Source: JADLHS01 sp020848635 (GTDB taxonomy: Bacteria; Verrucomicrobiota; Verrucomicrobiia; Limisphaerales; JADLHS01). Taken from it: a stretch of 64,000 bases of DNA. The notes under the pieces were generated by a model. The model was not told where the DNA came from, made no database searches, and was given only the letters and a program-made list of their open reading frames with translations. Location of the stretch: contig JBAOIL010000015.1 of assembly GCA_037044975.1 (NCBI GenBank), positions 1-64,000 of the forward strand, read 5' to 3'. A program made the position numbers and the translations under genes. Below, piece by piece: positions 30,796-40,354 of this stretch (position 1 is the stretch's first letter; each line of letters opens with the position of its first letter).

Positions 30796-31872
30796 ATGGC
30801 CCGGCCATTCATTAACAGCGGATCAATCAAGCGACGCGACCAAATTCTGGCGGTTGATCTTGGAAGTCGCACCACCAAGGCCATCCATCTTCAGCGGCGC
30901 GGCAATGGTTTCCTGTTATCCCGATTTGCGGTGCTCGATGCCCCGATCTATGACAGCACCCTTTCCCCAGAGATGCTGGCGGAACATCTGCGGGCCGTCA
31001 GTGATGCGCTCGGGGCCAAGACCCGGCTCTTGGCCCTGTCCACCAACGTGAACGATACGCTGGTGCGCCACGTCGAAATGCCGCGTTTGCAGGTAGATGA
31101 AATGCGCCTGGTGCTCAAACACAATTCACGAAACTACCTGCAACAGGATCTTTCCAACTACATTTTCGATTGCCATTTCTTGCCCCCCAGCAACACTTCA
31201 AATTCGGCGGACGCCGGAAAAGCTGCCGGGGCGGTTGCCAAACAGAAAGTGCTCGTGGCCGGGGCTCGGAAACAGTTGGTGGATGATTACTTGGCAGGCG
31301 CGAAAACGGCCGGCTTGACGGCCGAGTTTATTGCTCCCGGTCTCATCGGTCCGGTGAACGCCTTTGAAATGGCTTTCCCGGAAGTTTTTGCCAACGAAGT
31401 TGTCGCGCTCGTGGACGTGGGTTTCAAGTCCTCCTCGATTTGCATCCTTCAGCAAGGTGAACTGATCCTCAGCCGGATTGTCAATATTGGGGGCGACCGC
31501 CTGACGACCGCGGTGGCCGAAGCCATCAGTATCAGTTACGCTGAAGCCGAAGGGATCAAAGTGGGAATGGCGGGTGAAGTTGAGGCCATTCTGGAATCGG
31601 TGCTCGTGCCACTCGCCACCGAATTGCGCGCCTCGCTGGATTTCTATGAGCACCAGCAAGACCGGCCCGTGGCCCAGGTGTACATGACGGGCGGCTCCAC
31701 CCGTTCGGAGTTCATCGTTCAGACCCTGCAAAACGGATTAATGACAGAAACCAAAACGTGGAACCCAACCGCCTTTCTTCAGTTGGACTTGCCCCCGCAA
31801 CAGGCTGCGGAAATCGAACAGGTTTCGGCCCAAATGGCGGTCGCGGTCGGCACCGCGGTGGCCGCACTCTGA
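30796..31872 (+). CDS. pilM: Type IV pilus assembly ATPase-like protein PilM
   Basis: 358 residues. Actin-like cytoplasmic protein that binds the N-terminus of PilN. It has DQILAVDLGSRTTKAIHLQR (phosphate 1), ALVDVGFKSSSICILQQGEL (phosphate 2) and AQVYMTGGSTRSEFIVQTLQ (adenosine loop). It opens the pilM-N-O-P block, with 15 bp to pilN. Confidence 0.92.
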   Translation: MARPFINSGSIKRRDQILAVDLGSRTTKAIHLQRRGNGFLLSRFAVLDAPIYDSTLSPEMLAEHLRAVSDALGAKTRLLALSTNVNDTLVRHVEMPRLQVDEMRLVLKHNSRNYLQQDLSNYIFDCHFLPPSNTSNSADAGKAAGAVAKQKVLVAGARKQLVDDYLAGAKTAGLTAEFIAPGLIGPVNAFEMAFPEVFANEVVALVDVGFKSSSICILQQGELILSRIVNIGGDRLTTAVAEAISISYAEAEGIKVGMAGEVEAILESVLVPLATELRASLDFYEHQQDRPVAQVYMTGGSTRSEFIVQTLQNGLMTETKTWNPTAFLQLDLPPQQAAEIEQVSAQMAVAVGTAVAAL

Positions 31873-31887
31873 ATTGACCCTGCACCT

Positions 31888-32562
31888 ATGCCCATCCGCT
31901 TAAATTTTCTTGCTGAAGCCCAAGCCCTCGAGGAAGTGCGCCGCCGCGACCCGATCAAGCGGGTGATCTGGATCGGCGTCTTGCTTGTCGTTCTGATGCT
32001 GGTCTGGGCCAGTTCCCTCCAACTTCAGGCCATCATTGCGAACAAGGATTTGGAACGGGTACAGGCCATTATGAATTCGAAGGCGACCGCGTACAAGCAA
32101 GTGGTGGATAACCGGAAGCGCATTACGGAAACCAACGATAAACTTATTGCGCTGCACGCCCTGGCAACCAATCGCTTCCTGAACGGCACCCTGCTTCACG
32201 CGCTCCAACAAACCACGGTGGACGATGTGCAGCTCGTCCATTTGAAAGTGGATCAGAATTATGTCTTCGTGGAGGGGGCTAAGGCGAGCACGAACGGCAG
32301 CAAGATCGTACCCGCCACCCCGGCAACCGTAACCGAAAAGATCGTCCTTTCCCTTGAAGGCACCGACGCCTCCGCCAGCCCGGGGGATCAAGTCACCAAG
32401 TTCAAGGAAGCTCTCGCGGCCAATGCTTATTTCCGCAGCGAACTGAGCGCGGCCAACCAGATAAACCTGAAGAACCTATCCGCACCGCAAATTGTCCCGG
32501 AAACCGGCCGGGCCATAGTCCTCTTCACCCTCGAATGTCGTTACCCGCAGAAGGCTCGATGA
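31888..32562 (+). CDS. pilN: Type IV pilus inner-membrane protein PilN
   Basis: 224 residues. Short cytoplasmic N-terminus MPIRLNFLAEAQALEEVRRR with the PilM-binding IRLNFL motif, one membrane helix (VIWIGVLLVVLMLVWASSL), a coiled-coil, and a periplasmic domain. Its place between pilM and pilO supports the call. Confidence 0.88.
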   Translation: MPIRLNFLAEAQALEEVRRRDPIKRVIWIGVLLVVLMLVWASSLQLQAIIANKDLERVQAIMNSKATAYKQVVDNRKRITETNDKLIALHALATNRFLNGTLLHALQQTTVDDVQLVHLKVDQNYVFVEGAKASTNGSKIVPATPATVTEKIVLSLEGTDASASPGDQVTKFKEALAANAYFRSELSAANQINLKNLSAPQIVPETGRAIVLFTLECRYPQKAR

Positions 32563-32575
32563 GCTCCACGCCCTT

Positions 32576-33148
32576 ATGACCAAAGGAAAACGCAATCAGA
32601 TCATTGGTGCCATCATGGCTATTCTGCTGGTACTGGGAGCCTTGGGCTTTGGCCTTATCAAGTTGCAATACGACAAACTTAAAGTGCTGGCCGATAAGAA
32701 ACACGAAGCCGACGGCAAATTGCAGGTGATGGAAGCGGCCGTGAAAAATGCCGAGCAGCTTGAAGCCGTTGTGAGCGAGGTCTCCCGAACTTTGGCCGAG
32801 AAAGAGTCAACCATGGCGTCTGGCGATCTGTATTCGTGGAGCATTGACACCATGAAACAATTCAAGACCGGCTACAAAGTTGAGATTCCCCAATTCGGCC
32901 CCATCAGCCAGCAGTCCGAGGTCAACCTCCTCCCGCGCTTTCCCTATAAGCAAGCTACCCTCAACGTCGGCGGTAAAGCCTATTACCACGACCTGGGTCG
33001 CTTCATCACCGATTTCGAAAACAACTTTCCCTACATGCGGGTGGTCAACCTCAGTCTTGATCAGGACCCCAGCCCAGCGGGTGGCGATCGGGAAAAACTC
33101 CTGTTCAAAATGGACATCATCACCCTGGTCAAACCCGGCAACCCGTGA
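32576..33148 (+). CDS. pilO: Type IV pilus inner-membrane protein PilO-like
   Basis: 190 residues. Cytoplasmic MTKGKRNQ, a membrane helix (IIGAIMAILLVLGALGFGLI), a coiled-coil (LQVMEAAVKNAEQLEAVVSE), and a periplasmic ferredoxin-like fold with YYHDLGRFITDFENNFPYMR, the typical PilO segment. Partner of PilN in the alignment complex. Confidence 0.85.
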   Translation: MTKGKRNQIIGAIMAILLVLGALGFGLIKLQYDKLKVLADKKHEADGKLQVMEAAVKNAEQLEAVVSEVSRTLAEKESTMASGDLYSWSIDTMKQFKTGYKVEIPQFGPISQQSEVNLLPRFPYKQATLNVGGKAYYHDLGRFITDFENNFPYMRVVNLSLDQDPSPAGGDREKLLFKMDIITLVKPGNP

Positions 33149-33164
33149 TTTTTCACCTGACGCC

Positions 33165-33656
33165 ATGAAGCTTCGCCAACTGCAATTTTGCGCCCCTTTG
33201 ATCGCGCTCGCCCTGATGGCGTTTGTGTTTGTGTCGCCCGCCGCGCCAACGAATTCCTCGGCGGTGAAGCCAGCCAGCGCCAAGAGCGAGGTACCAGCCC
33301 CTGTCGTCCTGCTGCCCCCGCCCCAATCAGTCTTTGTCATTCCTAAAAGGTCCACGGAAGGCAAAGACCCATTCTTTCCCAACGCGACCCGAATCTACGT
33401 ATCGGATGACCCGGTGCAAAAGACGGCTCCGGTGGCCTCTGCGGTTGAACTGACACTCAAAGGCATTTCCGGTACGGCGGCGGAGCCGCTCGCGATCATT
33501 AACACTACCACCTTCACGACCGGGGAGGAGCTTGATGTGTTTACTACGGCTGGCCGCATGCGCGTTCGGTGTCTGGAGATCAACATGGTCACCGGTACCG
33601 CTCTCGTGCAGGTTGGTGGCGAACGGCGCGAGTTGCGCCTTCAGCCCAAGAAGTGA
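33165..33656 (+). CDS. PilP-like periplasmic protein
   Basis: 163 residues from ATG at 33,165. Signal peptide (CAPLIALALMAFVFVSPAAP), a Pro/Ala-rich linker, EGKDPFFPNATR (resembling the PilP/GspC docking segment), and a small beta domain (LKGISGTAAEPLAIINTTTF, EELRL-type end). The position before the secretin fits PilP, but sequence identity to PilP is not obvious. Confidence 0.7.
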   Translation: MKLRQLQFCAPLIALALMAFVFVSPAAPTNSSAVKPASAKSEVPAPVVLLPPPQSVFVIPKRSTEGKDPFFPNATRIYVSDDPVQKTAPVASAVELTLKGISGTAAEPLAIINTTTFTTGEELDVFTTAGRMRVRCLEINMVTGTALVQVGGERRELRLQPKK

Positions 33657-34096
33657 GCTGGTCCCCCAGTCTCCAGATCCGATCGAAATCCATCGCATCG
33701 GCGACTGCGCTAATCATGTGTCAGCGGCCTGATCAGACTCCAGCCGTTCTCTTGTTCCATAGCCATGCTCGGGTCGCGACCCGCCGCGTATTAATTGAGG
33801 CTATGACCGGAGCTCAAAGTCCGGGATTACGCGGTCTGGTTGGAGCAATACGAAATCTCGGCTTCGCGTCTGGCAGGCTGAGTTGCCCTCGAGCCTCCCG
33901 CCCATCACCCGCAAACAGTCTTGTCCCGTAGGTGGACAAAGATTTCCGCCAGCTTCGCACCCCAAGTCAAGTTACCCGGCTTTCCGCCTTAAACGCTCGC
34001 ATGGCATCGGGTCTGCTAAAACTAAGTTGCACGTTGAGCTGTTGTTTCAACTCATAACTTGTAGTCGCTCAACAACGGAACAAACAAAAAAAGAAA
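33657..34096. other. Gene-free stretch before the secretin
   Basis: About 440 bp with no supported gene. It separates pilQ from pilMNOP, so pilQ may have its own promoter here. No clear motif was found. Confidence 0.4.
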
Positions 34097-35656
34097 ATGA
34101 AAGCGAAACTCGCCATCGTGACCCTCCTCGGGCTGACCGCCTGCAATCTGGTCTTGGCCCAGAATGAACCCGCCGCCGCGGCTGCTCCTCCCACGCCAAC
34201 CGTGACTGCCGCGCCTCCGGCGGCTGAACCCGCTCCGCCGCCGCCCTCCGCGCTGGCCTCGGGCGCCGTCATCCCGCTCATTCAGTTTCAGGATGTGCCG
34301 CTCACCACCGCCATTGAAAATCTCGCCCGGCAGGCGGGCATCAACTATATCTTGGATCCCAAGGTCGGTTACGGCCAACCGGACGAGAAGGGCCAGATGC
34401 GCACCCAGCCCAATATCTCCATCCGCTGGGAGAATCTCACCGCCGAACAGGCGTTGACCGCGCTCATTACCACTTACGGGCTCCAGATTGTGGATGATCC
34501 GAAGTCCAAAATCGCGCGCGTCACGATCAAAGACCCCGCTGCGGCAGAACCGCTTGAGACCCGGGTCATCCAACTGAAATACACCTCGCCGACAAACATT
34601 ATTGGTGCCGTCCAAACGTCCCTCACTGACAAACGCAGTAAAGTCATGGCCGATATCCGCACCAGCCAGTTGGTCGTTTCGGCGACCGAGAAGGAACAGG
34701 ACGCCGTGAGCAAATTGGTGGAGCAACTCGACACCATCACCAAGCAAGTGCTCATCGAAGCCAAGCTGGTGGAAACCTCGCAGAATCCGCAAACCATCAA
34801 AGGCATCAACTGGGCTGGCACGCTGGAAGCCCAGAAGGTCAGTTACGGTAATAACAACCAGAACAAGCCGGTTTCTGACGAGGAATCGACTCTGCAGCCG
34901 AATGCCAGCTTGTGGCCGAAAATGATTATGCAAGGCGGCAGCTTTAATCCGGCTACGGCTTTCTTGAACGCCGACGGCCTGAGTGCCACCCTGTCGTTCC
35001 TAAATCAGAGCGCGGATTCCAAAGTGATCGCCACGCCGCGAGCTGTGACCTTGGATAACGAGCCGGCTGACCTCTCGGTCACGCGGGCCCAACCCATCTT
35101 CAAAACCACGGCGGGCACTCAGGGTTCTCCCGGCGGATCGGAAGTTACCTACACCAACCTTGGTGTGATTCTGAACGTCACCCCGCGTATTTCCGCGAAT
35201 AATTACGTGAACCTGCATGTCATTCCGGAAGTTTCGCGCGTCTCTGGCATCGCCCGGAAGGTCGTCGCTGGCACGATAAACGAGGCGGATATTTATGACA
35301 TTCGCAAAGTTGAGACCCGGGTGATGATCCCGAGCGGCAACACGCTGGTCATGGGCGGCTTGGTCAGCGATGGAACCACGACGGGCAATGTCAAAGTACC
35401 GGTTCTCGGTGATATTCCGTGGATTGGCCTCTTGTTCCGCCAGGACAGCAAGAAACGCGAACAGTCCAACCTCATCATCTTTATCACGCCGACCATCGTT
35501 GAGGACACAGATTTCCATGTGTCCAAGTCAGACTACCTGAAGACCTCGCCCGACTTGGTGCAGCCGGATAAAGCTTGGAGCGCTTGGGATGAAGGGACAC
35601 CGAAAGATTGGAGCAATAAGGGCAGCAACAACCCGGACAGCCCGGTCTTTCAGTAA
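34097..35656 (+). CDS. pilQ: Type IV pilus secretin PilQ
   Basis: 519 residues, intact. Outer-membrane gated ring through which the pilus passes. A signal peptide (AIVTLLGLTACNLVLAQ) is followed by a Pro/Ala-rich linker, an STN/N0-like domain (IQFQDVPLTTAIENLARQAG), an N1 domain (VIQLKYTSPTNIIGAVQTSL) and the secretin core: VLIEAKLVETSQNP, SKVIATPRAVTLDNEPADLS, SNLIIFITPTIVED. The usual PilQ AMIN domains are missing, so it is shorter than proteobacterial PilQ. It ends with a clear terminator. Confidence 0.9.
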   Translation: MKAKLAIVTLLGLTACNLVLAQNEPAAAAAPPTPTVTAAPPAAEPAPPPPSALASGAVIPLIQFQDVPLTTAIENLARQAGINYILDPKVGYGQPDEKGQMRTQPNISIRWENLTAEQALTALITTYGLQIVDDPKSKIARVTIKDPAAAEPLETRVIQLKYTSPTNIIGAVQTSLTDKRSKVMADIRTSQLVVSATEKEQDAVSKLVEQLDTITKQVLIEAKLVETSQNPQTIKGINWAGTLEAQKVSYGNNNQNKPVSDEESTLQPNASLWPKMIMQGGSFNPATAFLNADGLSATLSFLNQSADSKVIATPRAVTLDNEPADLSVTRAQPIFKTTAGTQGSPGGSEVTYTNLGVILNVTPRISANNYVNLHVIPEVSRVSGIARKVVAGTINEADIYDIRKVETRVMIPSGNTLVMGGLVSDGTTTGNVKVPVLGDIPWIGLLFRQDSKKREQSNLIIFITPTIVEDTDFHVSKSDYLKTSPDLVQPDKAWSAWDEGTPKDWSNKGSNNPDSPVFQ

Positions 35657-35686
35657 GCGAACATAACGCTTCAGTCGAATCCTACG

Positions 35687-35718
35687 CCACCGATCTCCAC
35701 GAGATCGGTGGTTTTTTT
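35687..35718 (+). terminator. Intrinsic terminator after pilQ
   Basis: CCACCGATCTC (35,687-35,697), loop CAC and GAGATCGGTGG (35,701-35,711) form a perfect 11-bp stem, followed by seven T. It closes the pilus block. Confidence 0.95.
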
Positions 35719-35875
35719 CTGCCCGATTGTGTTTCGTCCGTTTATCAAAAGGCCAACCAGCCCATTCCCGAAACCGGCATGTGTCATCTACTTTGCGCTG
35801 GTGACGAATAAAGGAAGGCTCAACCAATGCCGACCGTTTCTGCGGGCTAGCGACCGCGCAAGCTCGCAGCACGAA

Positions 35876-37457
35876 TTACCGACTGGCTCGCCGGGGGAAC
35901 GCTTTACGCGAACTTCGTCGTCCACCCTCTTGCCGCCGCCCACCCGCAGGCTTTGTGTCTTTGCGGTGCATGGGTTCGCGCTTCCGCATGGGTTCGATGG
36001 TTTTCGGTCTTGGCTTGGGCACCAGGATAATCGGACAACCTTCGTAACCAAACGCCTTCCGCAAATCGCCGGCGAGATGCTTCTTGTAGGCGTCAGAAAA
36101 AAGTTCATCGCGATTCACGAACATCAGGAATGTCGGCGGCGCCTGGCGGACCTGCGTGGCGTAATAAAACTTCAGCCGATGGCCTGCCGCGCTGACCGGC
36201 TGCCGCCGCTCCACGGCGTCCTGAATGGTGCGGTTGAGCAAGGCCGTGGGAATCTTCTGCTGCAACTGCGCCGCCACGTAGCGCACCGCTTCCAACAACC
36301 GATCCAGATGAAAACCGGACTTTGCCGAGGTAAAAATCACCGGCGCGTAATCAAGGAAAAACAGTTTTTCCTGCACCCACGCGCCGAACTCGCCGAGCAT
36401 GGTCAGCGGGTCCTCGTTCCCTTCGCGCCGCTGCTTTTGGTTGCGCCGCTCGATCTCCGCCGTGCGCGCCACGCGGACTGACTCCTCGTAAATATCCCAC
36501 TTGTTGACAACCACGATGCAGGCCTTGCGCGCCTCCACGATCCGGTCGGCGATCTTCTTGTCCTGTTCGATAATGCCGCTCTCGGCGTCCAACACCAGCA
36601 CGGCAATGTCGCATCGCACAATGGATTCCTCGGAACGTTGCACGCTGAAGAACTCGACGGAGTCCCCCACCCGCCGCGTCTTTCGCATGCCCGCCGTATC
36701 AATCAACACATATTTCTGTCGCACGCCGTCGGTCTCGACCTCGAATGGCACATCCACCGAGTCGCGCGTCGTACCCGGTATGTCGCTCACGATCACGCGC
36801 TCCGATTTGGTGAGCGCATTGATTATGGAAGATTTACCCACGTTCGGCCGTCCGACGATGGCAAGTTTCAGCGGTTCATCTCGCTTCGTAGGTGGGGTGG
36901 CGGCCGGTCGCGGCGGTTTCCGTAACCACTGCTTCCGCCGCCGGAGTATACGCCGGCAGAAGCTTGACCGCCGTTTCCATGAGCGCATCAATGCCCTCGC
37001 CATGAATCGCGGTGACGGGGAAGACCTTTTCAAAACCAAGCTGGGAAAACTCCGCCGCCTGGGCTTCGACCCGATACGTGTCCACCTTGTTAACGGCCAC
37101 CAGCACGGGTTTGCCGCAGAGTCGGAGGCGTTGGGCGACTTCCCGATCCAACGGCACGATGCCTTCCTGAACATTGACGACCAGGATGATGACGTTCGCC
37201 GCTTCGATGGCCAGTTCGACCTGGCCGACGGTGGCCTTGACGATGATGTCGGTGGATTTCTCCCGGCGCAACAAACCGATGCCGCCGGTGTCCACGAGGG
37301 TGAACGGCCGCCCGCGCCACTCGGCCTCGGCGCTTACCCGGTCGCGGGTAACCCCTGGCTCGTCATGCACGATGGCCAGCCGCCGACGGATGATGCGATT
37401 GAACAGCGCGGACTTGCCGACATTGGGACGACCGACGATGGCGATTAGACCTGACAT
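35876..37457 (-). CDS. der: GTPase Der (EngA), one frameshift in the linker
   Basis: Ribosome-assembly GTPase with two tandem G domains. Domain 1 from ATG at 37,457: SGLIAIVGRPNVGKSALFNR, DTGG, VNKVD. Domain 2: LAIVGRPNVGKSSIINALTK, DTAGMR, VVNKWD, followed by the KH-like domain (HRLKFYYATQVRQAPPTFLM) and a Lys/Arg-rich tail. The frame changes between the two G domains near 36,880-36,920; both halves are otherwise perfect, so a one-base read error in the linker is likely. Confidence 0.93.
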
Positions 37458-37573
37458 ACGCTCAGGCTGCCGCAAATCACGAGGGCGAGAAAGGCAAAAG
37501 GAAGGCAGACTGGACCTTTGCAGCCAAATGCGCGGTTGAGTTCCAGCGCGGAACCCAGCTAAACTGCGCCTTC

Positions 37574-37909
37574 ATGAGCAAACCTGCCTGCCCGATGTGC
37601 GAGATGAATGAAGTCTTGGATCACCCTGAAAAATGGGAATGCGTTACCTGCGGTCACGAATGGGAACGCACGCCCGAACCGGAAGCGCCCACCGGCCCCC
37701 GGGTCGTCAAGGACGCTCACGGCAACGTACTCGCGGACGGCGACTGCGTCGTCTTGATCAAGGATTTAAAGCTAGGCGGCGGCTCACAGGTGCTCAAAGG
37801 CGGCTCGAAATCCAAACCCATCCGTTTGGTGGATGGTGATCACGAGATTGACTGCAAGATGGACGGCATGGCCATCGGTCTGAAGGCTTGCTTCGTCAAG
37901 AAGGTGTAA
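37574..37909 (+). CDS. phnA: PhnA/YjdM-family zinc-ribbon protein
   Basis: 111 residues, intact. CPMCEMNEVLDHPEKWECVT CG carries the two CxxC knuckles of the PhnA zinc ribbon; the core VKDAHGNVLADGDCVVLIKD, LKGGSKSKPIRLVDGDHEID and the end GMAIGLKACFVKKV match the family closely. Despite the historical name it is not known to act on phosphonates, and its real role is unclear. Confidence 0.9.
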   Translation: MSKPACPMCEMNEVLDHPEKWECVTCGHEWERTPEPEAPTGPRVVKDAHGNVLADGDCVVLIKDLKLGGGSQVLKGGSKSKPIRLVDGDHEIDCKMDGMAIGLKACFVKKV

Positions 37910-38261
37910 GGCGCTTCGTTTGCCCCGACAACTACGGTCATGCCTCGTGCCGCCCGCTAATACTCCGGCCATTTCCTCGCTACCACGAACCGGATCCTAA
38001 GCGCGCATCGGGCAAAAACCGATGAGACCTTTGAACTGATCGAAAGGGCAGCGAAGGATGGAAATCGAAGAGAATGTTTAGCAATGCTTGCTGAACGGCG
38101 TGGTCCAGCCGTTGGAAGATGACGGTTTGGTCTTTGCGCCTCGCGGTCGCCGCTTGTGGCGGCGTACGCCTTATGCCACCCTCAGCCGCCAGTTGTGCGA
38201 TCCCGGTCCGTCATAGGTTTGCCGATAGAAAGCCTTAAACAGAACACCTCGACATCAAACG
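37910..38261. other. Gene-free stretch
   Basis: About 350 bp without a supported gene, before the transaldolase relic. Its base composition is like that of the neighbours and I see no motif. Confidence 0.35.
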
Positions 38262-38450
38262 ATGAAATCCACGCAACCACTCCACAGCCTCGGTCACAGC
38301 TTCCGGCTCGACGACATCCCCCGCGCCCGACTCAACCCCGGCAGTCTGAACGGTTACCGAGTTGAACTCTCGGTCTCCGGACTGACCTCAAACCCGACGA
38401 TCTTGAATCGCGCCATCAAGAGCCGCACTGACGACAAAGTGAATTCGTTG
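38262..38450 (+). pseudogene. Transaldolase N-terminal relic
   Basis: STQPLHSLGHSFRLDDIPRA, then LNGYRVELSVSGLTSNPTIL and NRAIKSRTDD match the start of TalB/Tal-type transaldolases (QSLWLDNITR, ELSVTGLTSNPTIFDHAI), but with several unusual replacements. After about 60 codons homology ends and the frame stops at 38,588. A short later piece in another frame (AAQNIFI near 38,495) may be a remnant of the next strand. The catalytic lysine region is missing, so this is not a working enzyme. It sits right before pgi, where tal is often found. Confidence 0.75.
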
Positions 38451-38584
38451 CGCGGCAGGTTTCGGCTCTGGGCCAGCGATCCTGCTCCGCAGCCATGGCC
38501 GCTCAAAACATCTTCATCCCAAACCCACAGTAAAGTGTCTCCGCCGTGCGTGACGACCAAGTCAACACTCCACGAAACCCCACT

Positions 38585-40222
38585 ATGAATTCAATCAAAC
38601 CACTCACGAATCGTGCCGCCTGGAAAGCGCTTGCAGCCCACCAGAAGAAAATCAAGGGACGGCATCTCCGACAGCTTTTCGCCGCCGACCCCAAGCGCGG
38701 TGAACGGCTGACGGTTGAAGCCGCCGGCGTGTTCCTGGATTATTCAAAGAACCGCGTCACCGGCGAGACGCTTAGGCTGCTGCTGCAACTGGCGAAGGAA
38801 TCCGGTTTACGCCGTCGCATTGATGCGATGTTCACCGGGGATAAGATTAATCTCACTGAGAACCGCGCGGTGCTGCATGTCGCGTTGCGGGCGCCGAAGA
38901 CCGCGAAGATTCTCGTTGACGGCAAAAACGTGGTCCCGGAGGTCCACGCGGTGCTCGACAAGATGGGGAAGTTTGCCGACCACGTTCGCGGCGGCGGTTG
39001 GAAAGGCCACACGGGCAAGCGAATCAAGAATGTCGTCAATATCGGGATCGGCGGGTCGGACCTCGGCCCGGTAATGGCGTATGAAGCGCTCAAGCACTAC
39101 AGCCGGCGTGATATGACCTTCCGTTTTGTGTCGAACGTGGATGGCAGTGATTTCGTCGAAGCCGTCCACGACCTCAATCCAGCGGAAACGCTGTTCATCG
39201 TCTCCTCGAAAACCTTCACCACCCTGGAAACCATGACCAATGCCGAGAGCGCCCGCGCCTGGCTGCTCAAGGGCCTCGGTGGCAGGGTGAAGGCCGTGGC
39301 CAAACATTTCGTCGCGGTTTCGACCAACGCGGAAAAGGTTGCCGCCTTCGGCATTGATACCGCCAACATGTTCGGTTTCTGGGACTGGGTCGGAGGGCGT
39401 TATTCGATGGATTCGGCCATCGGCCTCTCGACGATGTTGGCCGTTGGCCCAAAACGCTTCCGGGCGCTGCTGGATGGCTTTCATCAGATGGACGAGCACT
39501 TCCGCACCGCGCCGTTTGAGAAGAATCTGCCCGTGCTCATGGGACTGATTTCGATCTGGTACAATGACTTCTTTGATGCCCAGACCGTGGCCGTGCTGCC
39601 GTACGAGAACTATTTGAAACGCTTCCCGGCCTACCTCCAGCAGTTGACAATGGAGAGCAACGGCAAGCACGTCACCCTCGAAGGCAAGCGTGTAAATTAC
39701 GAGACCAGCCCGATTTACTGGGGCGAACCCGGCACAAACGGCCAGCACTCCTTTTATCAACTCATTCACCAGGGCACGCGCCTGGTCCCCTGCGACTTCA
39801 TCGCCTTTGCCCATGCGCTCACGCCGTTAGGGCGGCACCACGACATTTTAATGGCGAATGTCTTCGCGCAAACGGAAGCTCTGGCCTTCGGCAAAACTTC
39901 CGAGCAGGTCCGGGCCGAGGGGGCCGCGGGCCTGCTGGTGCCACACCGGGTTTTTGAGGGCAATCGCCCGTCGAACACCATTCTCGCCGACCGCCTCACG
40001 CCGGAAGTGCTGGGCAAGCTCGTGGCGCTTTACGAGCACAGTGTCTTCACGCAGGGCGCGATCTGGAACATTAATCCGTTCGACCAATGGGGCGTCGAAC
40101 TCGGCAAAGCCCTGGCCCAACGCATCATGCCCGAACTCGAAAGCAAGGCGACGCCCAAGCTCACGCACGACAGCTCGACGAACAACCTCATCCGGCGTTA
40201 CCGCAAGCTGACGCGGGGTTGA
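38585..40222 (+). CDS. pgi: Glucose-6-phosphate isomerase
   Basis: 545 residues, intact. Interconverts glucose-6-phosphate and fructose-6-phosphate. Start MNSIKPLTNRAAWKALAAHQ at 38,585. Visible: NIGIGGSDLGPVMAYEAL, FIVSSKTFTTLETM (sugar phosphate site), WVGGRYSMDSAIGL (PROSITE signature), GEPGTNGQHSFYQLIHQGT (catalytic Glu and His) and INPFDQWGVELGK near the end. Length is normal. Pgl follows at 40,355. Confidence 0.97.
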   Translation: MNSIKPLTNRAAWKALAAHQKKIKGRHLRQLFAADPKRGERLTVEAAGVFLDYSKNRVTGETLRLLLQLAKESGLRRRIDAMFTGDKINLTENRAVLHVALRAPKTAKILVDGKNVVPEVHAVLDKMGKFADHVRGGGWKGHTGKRIKNVVNIGIGGSDLGPVMAYEALKHYSRRDMTFRFVSNVDGSDFVEAVHDLNPAETLFIVSSKTFTTLETMTNAESARAWLLKGLGGRVKAVAKHFVAVSTNAEKVAAFGIDTANMFGFWDWVGGRYSMDSAIGLSTMLAVGPKRFRALLDGFHQMDEHFRTAPFEKNLPVLMGLISIWYNDFFDAQTVAVLPYENYLKRFPAYLQQLTMESNGKHVTLEGKRVNYETSPIYWGEPGTNGQHSFYQLIHQGTRLVPCDFIAFAHALTPLGRHHDILMANVFAQTEALAFGKTSEQVRAEGAAGLLVPHRVFEGNRPSNTILADRLTPEVLGKLVALYEHSVFTQGAIWNINPFDQWGVELGKALAQRIMPELESKATPKLTHDSSTNNLIRRYRKLTRG

Positions 40223-40354
40223 ACAATCACTGACTTGCAACAACCACATCAGCGTTACCCATCGTTCTGGCTGACACCGTTTCGATTTGCTACGTCCGCC
40301 GCAGCAAGGTGACGTTCACCGAGGAATCCGACTGACAGCATCGCCGACAATCAT

